This document shows positions 1 through 6,806 of a DNA stretch of 64,000 nucleotides, one piece after another (within the stretch, counting starts at the first letter, position 1; every line of letters begins with the position of its first letter). Below the pieces are notes generated by a model. The model was given only the letters and a program-made list of their open reading frames with translations. It was not told where the DNA came from and searched no databases. The stretch covers positions 139,111 to 203,110 of the forward strand of contig CAJTUB010000007.1 of NCBI GenBank assembly GCA_910579465.1, read 5' to 3'. This stretch comes from an uncultured Lachnospiraceae bacterium (GTDB taxonomy: Bacteria; Bacillota; Clostridia; Lachnospirales; Lachnospiraceae). The position numbers and the translations under genes were made by a program.

Positions 1-1415
1 AGCACACAGCGGGAAAGCCGCGCACTCCCGTATACCGTAAGGCCCGGTTCATAGCTGCTCCTGCCTTTTACATTCCTCACCTCCACATACTCCGCAGTAA
101 ATCTTCCCCCTTCATATACACTTATCCCTCCCCAATATTTACTCCCATTTTCCATTCCTCCATACTCCACGTCCCCCATGGAAGTCATAATAACCTCCCT
201 GCCTTCTTCCCCTTCTAAAACGAAATTTCCACTGACATAAAAACTAGCCCCCGAAGCTATCCGCAGTATTGTCCCCGGCTTAATATACAGTGTCTTTCCT
301 TGTGCAATCGTAACAGACCCCGTCACTTCGTAAGAGCCGGTTCCTTCCCCCCATACCGTATCGGTGGAAATCGTCCCGCTCACTTTCCTTCTATTCGTAA
401 AAGAAACCGCATTACTCCAGATGCTGTGTTCTTCTTCTGTCTCTATACTGCTAACCTGATACTGATATTCCGTGTAGCTGTCCGGAACCGTATACTGAAA
501 TGCACTGCCACTGACACAGTCCACAGTTTCCCCATTTACCTGTACCTCGTATCCGGCTTTACTTCCGATAGGATTCCATTGCAAATAAACCGTATCGCTT
601 CCCTGTGTCGATACAGTTAACACTATTTCCTTTTTCACCGGCTCCAGTGTTGGTGTCGGGGTACTTGTCGGCTCTGGTGTCGGACTTGGCTCACTCGTCG
701 GCTCTGCCGTTGGCGTTAAACTCGGCTCACTTGTCGGTTCCTCCGTCGGCGTCAAACTCGGCGTACCTGTCGGCTCTGTCGTTGGCATCAAACTCGGTTC
801 TACCGTCGGTGTCGGGGTACTTGTCGGCTCTGGCGTCAAACTTGGCTCACTCGTCGGCTCTGCCGTTGGCGTTAAACTCGGCTCACTTGTCGGTTCCACC
901 ATCGGCGTCAAACTCGGCGTACCTGTCGGCTCCGGCGTTGGCATCAAACTCGGTTCTACCGTCGGTATCGGTGTACTCGTTGCCTCCACCGTAGGCGTCG
1001 GACTTGGCTCACTCGTCGGTTCCACCATCGGCGTCAAACTCGGCGTACCTGTCGGCTCCGGCGTTGGCATCAAACTCGGTTCACTCGCCGGTTCTACCGT
1101 AGGTATCGGTGTACTCGTTGCCTCCACCGTAGGCGTCAAACCCGGCTCACTTGTCGGTTCCTCCGTCGGCGTCAAACTTGGCGTACTTATCGGCTCCGGC
1201 ATTGGCTCCGGACTCGGTGTACTCGCCGCCTCCGGCGTTATCCCCGGTTCTGCTTCCTTCACTATGGCTTCCGTGTCCGTACCTGCATACACGACAAAGT
1301 CTCTGCCGCCTCCTGCCGGTGCGGTGCAGCCGATTACCAGCGATGCGATTGCTGCTGCCGCAAGCTTCTTTGCTGTTTTCCCCAATTCAAAATAATGTTT
1401 TGTCCCCTTTTTCAT
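1..1415 (-). CDS. Surface lipoprotein with Pro/Thr repeat linker, FN3-like and beta-helix-like regions (3' end cut by window)
   Basis: The frame opens at an ATG preceded by AGGAGA and stays open to the window edge, so the C-terminus is missing (at least 471 residues). Residues 1 to about 27 form a signal peptide ending in a VIGC lipobox, so a lipid-anchored exported protein is likely. Residues about 50-255 are a low-complexity linker of 8-12 residue units rich in EPT, TPS and LTPT. A fibronectin-III-like segment follows (TVYLQWNP, then YQYQVSSIE), then a segment with GSVTIAQGKTLYIKPGTIL and later short strands typical of right-handed parallel beta-helix surface proteins. The role is inferred as cell-surface binding or adhesion; the ligand is unknown. 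A c-di-GMP riboswitch lies directly upstream, which fits a surface-lifestyle protein. Confidence 0.8.
   Translation of the reverse strand, partial: MKKGTKHYFELGKTAKKLAAAAIASLVIGCTAPAGGGRDFVVYAGTDTEAIVKEAEPGITPEAASTPSPEPMPEPISTPSLTPTEEPTSEPGLTPTVEATSTPIPTVEPASEPSLMPTPEPTGTPSLTPMVEPTSEPSPTPTVEATSTPIPTVEPSLMPTPEPTGTPSLTPMVEPTSEPSLTPTAEPTSEPSLTPEPTSTPTPTVEPSLMPTTEPTGTPSLTPTEEPTSEPSLTPTAEPTSEPSPTPEPTSTPTPTLEPVKKEIVLTVSTQGSDTVYLQWNPIGSKAGYEVQVNGETVDCVSGSAFQYTVPDSYTEYQYQVSSIETEEEHSIWSNAVSFTNRRKVSGTISTDTVWGEGTGSYEVTGSVTIAQGKTLYIKPGTILRIASGASFYVSGNFVLEGEEGREVIMTSMGDVEYGGMENGSKYWGGISVYEGGRFTAEYVEVRNVKGRSSYEPGLTVYGSARLSRCV
640..1240 (-). repeat. Nested Pro/Thr-encoding tandem repeat
   Basis: This coding repeat builds the linker of the surface lipoprotein. 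Short units encoding EPTSEPSLTPT-like peptides are organised into longer blocks of about 150 bp that recur with only a few substitutions; for example the stretch near 690-835 resembles the one near 845-980. The near identity of blocks suggests recent expansion by slippage or recombination, so copy number may vary between strains. It is protein coding throughout and is not a CRISPR array. Confidence 0.85.
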
Positions 1416-1490
1416 TTACTGCTTCTCCTTCTGTCTTCTGTTCTTTTTATTTCTTTTGTCTGCTCTCTGTTTTGTCCTTTTCAAAGCAGA

Positions 1491-1522
1491 AAAAAACGGC
1501 TGCAAAGTAACACCTTGCAGCC
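1491..1522 (-). terminator. Riboswitch expression-platform terminator
   Basis: On the minus strand GGCTGCAA pairs with TTGCAGCC across a short loop and is followed by C-G-T6. The 5' arm (1513-1522) is also the 3' end of the upstream c-di-GMP aptamer, so the aptamer and the terminator may be alternative folds. It sits about 75 nt before the lipoprotein start. Confidence 0.8.
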
Positions 1523-1600
1523 GGACTATCTTAAAAATGTACCTCCCACATCTTCTTAGACTCCCAACTTTGCGTCCCTGCGTTTCCACAGGTTTGCCAA
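1513..1600 (-). promoter_or_regulatory. Cyclic-di-GMP-I (GEMM) riboswitch aptamer
   Basis: The minus strand carries the hallmarks of the class I c-di-GMP aptamer in order: TTGGCAAACC; a stem closed by a GAAA tetraloop (CCTGTG-GAAA-CGCAGG); GGGACGCAAAG; a tetraloop-receptor-like strand GTCTAAGA; a variable stem; then GATAGTCCGGCTGC. It starts just after a strong promoter and ends inside an intrinsic terminator. Because aptamer and terminator share 1513-1522, ligand binding would be expected to disfavour termination (an ON switch), but that direction is inference. The regulated gene is the surface lipoprotein at 1-1415. Confidence 0.85.
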
Positions 1601-1611
1601 TTTATACTAAA

Positions 1612-1640
1612 ATAATACCTTTTTCTTCCTCCTTTGTCAA
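1612..1640 (-). promoter_or_regulatory. Sigma-A promoter for the riboswitch-lipoprotein transcript
   Basis: The -35 box TTGACA (1635-1640) and -10 box TATTAT (1612-1617) are separated by exactly 17 bp. The predicted start near 1605 lies immediately upstream of the GEMM aptamer, giving a leader of about 190 nt. Confidence 0.85.
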
Positions 1641-1755
1641 TCTATTTTTTATTTTTATTTTATACTTTTTCACAGCTTTCTCATTTTGAGCGTATCACTA
1701 TAAACAAATGCCCCGGTGCATTAGAACTCTGCCGTGGCGCAGTATTTCCTACGAT

Positions 1756-1801
1756 AAAAGCCCAAGGACTGCCTGATTCCTTCTGCCGTCCCTGGGCTTT
1801 T
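1756..1801 (-). terminator. Intrinsic terminator downstream of the Na/Pi cotransporter
   Basis: An inverted repeat (AAAAGCCCA-GGA pairing with TCC-TGGGCTTTT) lies about 40 nt beyond the cotransporter stop. The minus strand has a short T4 tail; the plus strand also has a T-rich tail, so it could act in both directions, though no plus-strand gene approaches it. Confidence 0.65.
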
Positions 1802-1841
1802 CTTTTTCCTTCTTATTTTGCTTGTCCTTTTTCACGCAAAG

Positions 1842-3527
1842 CTAAGACTTTTTCAGCTCCGGCTTCTGTACGTCATCGGACATAATGGAGAACGCAATAT
1901 TCGTCGCATGGTCTGCCACACGCTCGATGTTGGATACGACGTCGGTAAAAATCATTCCGGTTTCCGCATCGCACTCACCGCGGGTCAGACGTTCCACATG
2001 GCTCTGCTGTAAGGCTCGCTCCAGCTCGTCGATTTCATCCTCGAGCGAAAGGATGTCCCGCAGATGCTCCTCATTATTCTTTTCAAATGCCTCTAAGGAG
2101 TACCGGAGCAGCGTCCTTGCCTTCCCGAACATCTCCCGGATCTGGTTCTCGGCGTCCTTGCTGATGCTGAGGCCGTCCTCGCTCAGCTGCTTGGCGGCGT
2201 CTGCCATATTCTCCGCATGGTCGCCGATACGCTCGATATCGTTTACGACATGGAACAGACCGCCGAGCAGCTTCCGGTCCTCTACCGGAAGCGAAAGCTG
2301 GTTTGCCTTTACCAGATAATTGGTAATCTGCTCGTTTAAAAAGTTGACCGATTCCTCGGTTTTATAAATCTCTTCTATGATATCAGGGTTCTTGGTAAAC
2401 AGCACATCGATTCCTTTTGAAAGGTTATTGATGGCAATTCCCGCCATACGCGTCGTCTCACTGATAATATTCGGCACTGCGGCTGTGGTAGAAAACACAC
2501 TGTTTTCACCGATGTACTCCAGATGCATATTGTCTGGCTTCTTGTCGTCACCCGGCACAAGCAGATAGGTTAATTTCACAATCGGCTTTACAAGCGGGAA
2601 GCAGACAAGTACCTGGAATACCTTAAAAATCAAATGCGTATTTGCAACGTCACGGGCGATTTTGGCATTGATGCCGTCCACATAGACATCCTTTAAGCCC
2701 ATGGCACTGGAAATTCCGGTAATCAGCTCCAGAATCTCGTCATGCAGGAAGCAGAGCACCAGCATAATGACGGCAGAACCGATAATATTTACGATAAAAT
2801 GGATATGTGCGGCACGCTTTGCCATTTTCTTTCCGCCGATGCTGGCGAGCAGGGCAGACACACAGGAGCCCATGTTACAGCCAAGAATAATATAAAAGCA
2901 GATGCCAAGCGGAATCAATCCCTGCGAGGCCATCAAAAGGACAATACCAACCGTCGCGGAAGAGCTTTGCAGCACCGCAGTTACGAGAAATCCGACGCCG
3001 ACCGCAAGAAGCGGATGCGTTAAAGAGGACAGAATATTGACAATTGTCTCGGACTCCTTTAAGGTCTCCATCCCCCCCGACATAACGCTCATGCCGAAAA
3101 ACAGCATACCGAAGCCTAAGATGACCTCACCGATACGCTTAATCATCGGCTGTTTAAAGAACATTACCATCACGACGCCGCCGATTAAGAAAAATGGTGC
3201 GACATCGCTTAGGTTAAATGCAATCAGCTGTGCCGTAACGGTCGTACCGATATTGGCACCTAAAATAACGCCTGCTGCCTGCATCAGGTCCATCAGACCA
3301 GCGTTTACAAAGCTGACCACCAGAACCGTGGTGGCACTGGAGGACTGAATGACCGCGGTGAATAAAATACCCATGAGCATCCCTAAGAAACGGTTCTTTG
3401 TCACCATCTCGAGGATTTTACGAAGCCTTGCGCCTGCAGCCTTCTCCAACCCCTCACTCATCAGCTTCATACCGTATAAAAACAGTCCTAATCCTGCGGC
3501 AAGCGCCATAACTACCTGCATTCCCAT
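1842..3527 (-). CDS. Na/Pi cotransporter family protein with C-terminal PhoU-like domain
   Basis: A 561-residue membrane protein of the NptA/PNaS family. The N-terminal half holds two inverted repeats with the diagnostic QSSSATT and QSSSATV motifs (about residues 60-67 and 187-193) and GANIGTTVTA. The C-terminal part from about residue 340 is a soluble helical PhoU-like domain with paired heptads such as DIERIGDHAENMADAA and NIERVADHATNIAFS. Sodium-coupled phosphate uptake or phosphate homeostasis is the family role. It stands alone; a weak -10-like CATAAT (3566-3571) lies 40 nt upstream and the start has a GAGGAGG site. Confidence 0.92.
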   Translation of the reverse strand: MGMQVVMALAAGLGLFLYGMKLMSEGLEKAAGARLRKILEMVTKNRFLGMLMGILFTAVIQSSSATTVLVVSFVNAGLMDLMQAAGVILGANIGTTVTAQLIAFNLSDVAPFFLIGGVVMVMFFKQPMIKRIGEVILGFGMLFFGMSVMSGGMETLKESETIVNILSSLTHPLLAVGVGFLVTAVLQSSSATVGIVLLMASQGLIPLGICFYIILGCNMGSCVSALLASIGGKKMAKRAAHIHFIVNIIGSAVIMLVLCFLHDEILELITGISSAMGLKDVYVDGINAKIARDVANTHLIFKVFQVLVCFPLVKPIVKLTYLLVPGDDKKPDNMHLEYIGENSVFSTTAAVPNIISETTRMAGIAINNLSKGIDVLFTKNPDIIEEIYKTEESVNFLNEQITNYLVKANQLSLPVEDRKLLGGLFHVVNDIERIGDHAENMADAAKQLSEDGLSISKDAENQIREMFGKARTLLRYSLEAFEKNNEEHLRDILSLEDEIDELERALQQSHVERLTRGECDAETGMIFTDVVSNIERVADHATNIAFSIMSDDVQKPELKKS

Positions 3528-3588
3528 GCCTGACCTCCTCTTCTGTTTTACTCCGTATACTTTCTATTATGCCATATTTTACCTGATA

Positions 3589-4485
3589 TTAAAAGAGTTT
3601 TTTCATATCTTTTTGAATTGCCTGTTTTAAAGCCTCCGTACTTTCAAACCTTTGCTCCGGGCGTAAGAAGCTTAAAAACCTTGTTTCTAACGTCTTTCCA
3701 TAGAGATTTCCCTCATATCCCGCCAGATGTGTTTCCACGCTGACCCGCTCCCCGGAATCCACCGTTGGTCTTAGGCCTATGTTGGTAATGCCGGAGTACC
3801 AGACATCTCCAAGCCTTGTCTGCGTGACATAGACACCATAGGCCGGAAGCAGCTTTTCCGGCGGCGGCAGCATATTGATTGTCGGAAAGCCAAACGTCCT
3901 TCCAAGCTGCCGTCCATGCACTACCTCGGCGTATATAAAATAAGGTTGTCCCAGAAGCGCATTTGCCTCCTCCATGGCTCCCACAGTCAAAAGCTCCCTG
4001 ATTTTCGTACTGCTGATTCGCGTTCCACCGTTTTCCACCTTCGGAATACTTATCGTCCGGTAGCCGTGTACGCTGCTAAGGCTGCGCAAAAGTGCAGTAT
4101 CCCCCCTCCTGTCCCTTCCGAACCGGAAGTCCTCTCCCGTCACAATCACCTTCGCATTCAGCTCCTTACAGAGCACCTCCGCTACAAACTGCTCCGCGGA
4201 CAGGCTGCGAAGCGCCTCGTCAAGCGTATACTCTGCCAGAACGTCGATTCCAAGGGACGCGCATAAAAGCTCCTGCTCCGCTCTTGTATAAATTACATTT
4301 TTTCCTTCCCCGGATTTTGTCCAAAAAGAAAGCACACAGGCCTGATATCCGTTTTTCTTTTCCGCAAGCACCGCATCAAAAAGCCTCCGGTGCCCGATAT
4401 GTACGCCGTCAAACTTTCCGATGGTGACTGCTGTCTCACCCGGCAAACGCTCTGATTTTTCCTTTCTCCGAATCACCGGCTCCAC
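3589..4485 (-). CDS. ribF: Bifunctional riboflavin kinase / FAD synthetase
   Basis: A 298-residue protein that makes FMN from riboflavin and then FAD. The N-terminal nucleotidyltransferase domain shows TIGKFDGVHIGHRRLF and an ISSTKIRE motif; the C-terminal flavokinase domain has GRTFGFPTINM and a later V-ETHL segment matching the kinase fold. Length is normal for the family. It follows truB by 15 nt, the usual truB-ribF arrangement at the end of the nusA-infB operon. Confidence 0.96.
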   Translation of the reverse strand: MEPVIRRKEKSERLPGETAVTIGKFDGVHIGHRRLFDAVLAEKKNGYQACVLSFWTKSGEGKNVIYTRAEQELLCASLGIDVLAEYTLDEALRSLSAEQFVAEVLCKELNAKVIVTGEDFRFGRDRRGDTALLRSLSSVHGYRTISIPKVENGGTRISSTKIRELLTVGAMEEANALLGQPYFIYAEVVHGRQLGRTFGFPTINMLPPPEKLLPAYGVYVTQTRLGDVWYSGITNIGLRPTVDSGERVSVETHLAGYEGNLYGKTLETRFLSFLRPEQRFESTEALKQAIQKDMKKLF

Positions 4486-4500
4486 CTTCCTTCGGCCGTT

Positions 4501-5412
4501 TTACGGCAAAAACATTTTGTCCGGCCGCAGCCGATTCTCTCCCGTGTCAAAGCGATACAGCCCGACCAGGACTCCTTTCGTATCATAAAGCCGCACCCTG
4601 CCATCCGCTGCGTCCGGAGCCGGCTGCAGCATCTGCAGCTCCAGCAGGTTTCCGTTATACAGATACCGTTCAAACTCCGGCAGTATCTCTGCCGCCGGAT
4701 ACCTGGATAACATCTTTTCAATTGGAAGAACCAGCTCCTGCAGACGGTTTTCATCCCTTGCCGCCTCGACCTGGGACAGCGTCACCGCATCGGAAAGGAA
4801 AAACTCCCCTGCCTGTGTGCGGACTAACGACTTCATGCAGGCGCCGCAGCCTAGAAATTCTCCCATATCCCGCAGAAGGCTGCGGATATAGGTTCCTTTG
4901 GAGCAGCGGATGCGGAGCCTCACACTTTCGACAAAGCCGTCCTCCCTGTACTGGAAGTCTACCGGTTCATTTTCAAAAATTTCTACCTCGCGGGGCTTGC
5001 GCTCCACTTCCTTCCCGTCCCGTGCCAGCTCGTAAAGACGCTTTCCGTCTACCTTAAGCGCCGAATACATCGGCGGCACCTGTCCGTAGACTCCGGTAAA
5101 CCTCTCTGCCGCACGCCGCACGGCAGCCTCGTCTGCCCGCACGCTGCTCCGGCACAACACCGTCCCGGTCATGTCCTCGGTATCGGTCGTCACGCCTAAC
5201 AGCATGACCGCTTCGTAGGTTTTTTCCTTTTCTAAAAGCAGCTCGCAAAGCTTTGTCGCCTTACCGATGCAGACGGGAAGAACCCCGACGGCCTGCGGGT
5301 CCAGTGTTCCGGTGTGGCCGATTTTCCTCTCCCGCAAAATCCCGCGCAGCTTCGCTACGACATCATGGGAGGTATAGCCTGCCTCTTTATAGACATTGAT
5401 AATTCCGTCCAT
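4501..5412 (-). CDS. truB: tRNA pseudouridine(55) synthase
   Basis: A 303-residue enzyme that makes pseudouridine 55 in the tRNA T-loop. The start MDGIINVYKEAG at 5412 is chosen because it has AAGGAG 6-7 nt upstream and is the family N-terminus; the longer frame to 5487 would add 25 unrelated residues inside nrnA. The catalytic motif GHTGTLDPQAVGVLP with its Asp, the YSALKVDGKR motif and a C-terminal PUA-like part are visible. It lies 10 nt downstream of nrnA. Confidence 0.96.
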   Translation of the reverse strand: MDGIINVYKEAGYTSHDVVAKLRGILRERKIGHTGTLDPQAVGVLPVCIGKATKLCELLLEKEKTYEAVMLLGVTTDTEDMTGTVLCRSSVRADEAAVRRAAERFTGVYGQVPPMYSALKVDGKRLYELARDGKEVERKPREVEIFENEPVDFQYREDGFVESVRLRIRCSKGTYIRSLLRDMGEFLGCGACMKSLVRTQAGEFFLSDAVTLSQVEAARDENRLQELVLPIEKMLSRYPAAEILPEFERYLYNGNLLELQMLQPAPDAADGRVRLYDTKGVLVGLYRFDTGENRLRPDKMFLP

Positions 5413-5422
5413 TGACTGCTCC

Positions 5423-6391
5423 TTATTGTTCTGTATAGGAAGTAATCTGATGCTCGATTTGTAAGGAAAGATTATTTGCCACGTCATGGATGGAGCCGTT
5501 CATCGTACAGCCCGCCGCCATTCTGTGACCGCCTCCGCCAAACATACAGCAGATTTTGCTGACATCCACCTTACCATTGGAACGCATGCTGACCTTGTAG
5601 CACTGCGCGCTCTCCTCCCGGACAAGAATGGCAGCCTCCACCCCCTCCGTCACGCGCAGCTGGTCGATAATCCCGTCCAAATCCGACGGAACCGCGCCGT
5701 AAAGCTGCATGATTTTCTGTGAAACAAAAGAAAAAATCACCTTTCCGTCCAGCAAAAGAATGCTCTCTAACAGACACCTTCCGAGAATCTGATTCTGCAG
5801 ATAGGTCTTCCGGTAAAACGAATCATCAATAATTTTTGACGGGGAAATCCCGGTCTCCAGAAGAGCTCCTGCAATCTCCATCGTCTTTTTCGAAGTATTA
5901 GAATGCTTAAATACGCCGGTATCATGCACAATCCCGAGGTAAAGGCATTCCGCGGCATCCGCCTCTATTTTTTCTTTTTCCAGAAGACCGTACAAAACCT
6001 CACAGGTAGAGCTTGCTTCCGGCTCCACATGGTTGTACTGTGCGAATTTTGTATTGCTGATGTGATGGTCGATGCTTACGGTAACTGCCGCTCTCTGAAA
6101 CATAGCCTCCGTAAAGCCCAGCCGGTCTATGCTGCCGCAGTCCAGCGCAATGAACAAGTCGTACACCTTTTCCGGCGCTGCCTCTCCTGACGCTTTTTCT
6201 GTATTTTTTAAAAAGGAAACAGCTTCCGGAATCTCCTTCAGATAAACGTCAATCTGTGCTTTGCCGCCGGTCTCTCTTATCAGATAATTGTAAAGTCCGA
6301 GACACGCGCCGACGCAGTCACCGTCCGGACGACGGTGTCCCGCGATGGCGACGCTCCCTGCTTTCCTTACCAGTTCCAATAAATTTAACAT
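5423..6391 (-). CDS. nrnA: DHH/DHHA1 phosphoesterase, oligoribonuclease / pAp-phosphatase
   Basis: A 322-residue member of the NrnA family, which degrades nano-RNA and dephosphorylates 3'-phosphoadenosine 5'-phosphate. Motifs in order: GHRRPDGDCVGA, ALDCGSID, SIDHHISNTKF (the DHH signature) and C-terminal GGGGHRMAAGC of DHHA1. The position between rbfA and truB is typical of Firmicutes. NrnA-like enzymes can also finish c-di-GMP turnover by cleaving pGpG; whether this one does cannot be told here. Confidence 0.93.
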   Translation of the reverse strand: MLNLLELVRKAGSVAIAGHRRPDGDCVGACLGLYNYLIRETGGKAQIDVYLKEIPEAVSFLKNTEKASGEAAPEKVYDLFIALDCGSIDRLGFTEAMFQRAAVTVSIDHHISNTKFAQYNHVEPEASSTCEVLYGLLEKEKIEADAAECLYLGIVHDTGVFKHSNTSKKTMEIAGALLETGISPSKIIDDSFYRKTYLQNQILGRCLLESILLLDGKVIFSFVSQKIMQLYGAVPSDLDGIIDQLRVTEGVEAAILVREESAQCYKVSMRSNGKVDVSKICCMFGGGGHRMAAGCTMNGSIHDVANNLSLQIEHQITSYTEQ

Positions 6392-6419
6392 ACGAACCCC
6401 TTCCTATGCTTTTCTCTGC

Positions 6420-6806
6420 CTATTCCTCTCCTTCTTCCTTACTCCGGTCCGGCAGCTGTGCCGTTACGTCGTCAATCAGCTTTGACATGGATACCCCGTA
6501 AGCAATGGAACGGTCCCCGACAAAGATAAGCTCCGGCGTATTTCTTAAATTTAACGACTTCGCAAGCTTGGAGCGGAGATGGGATGCCGCGCTTTTCAGA
6601 CCCCGCAGCGTATTTTGCACCGCCTCCTCGTCTCCGAGGACGCTGACATAAATTTTCGCTGTTTTTAAATCCGGCGCAACCTCCGCCGCAACCACCGAAG
6701 TCATCGGGTGAATCCGCGGATCCTTGCACTCCTCGCGGATCAGGGTGCTGAGCTCTCTTTGCACCTCAGCATTAATCCGTGTATTTTTTACACTGTTTTT
6801 TCTCAT
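6420..6806 (-). CDS. rbfA: Ribosome-binding factor A
   Basis: A 128-residue KH-like protein for late 16S rRNA maturation of the 30S subunit. The sequence begins MRKNSVKNTRINAEVQRELS and contains VAAEVAPDLKTAKIYVSVLG, both characteristic. Its ATG overlaps the infB stop (TAATG), indicating translational coupling. Confidence 0.96.
   Translation of the reverse strand: MRKNSVKNTRINAEVQRELSTLIREECKDPRIHPMTSVVAAEVAPDLKTAKIYVSVLGDEEAVQNTLRGLKSAASHLRSKLAKSLNLRNTPELIFVGDRSIAYGVSMSKLIDDVTAQLPDRSKEEGEE

Noticed and set aside
605..1510. Plus-strand open frames rich in Ser/Ala/Leu
   Set aside because: They are mirror frames of the Pro/Thr repeat gene on the minus strand.
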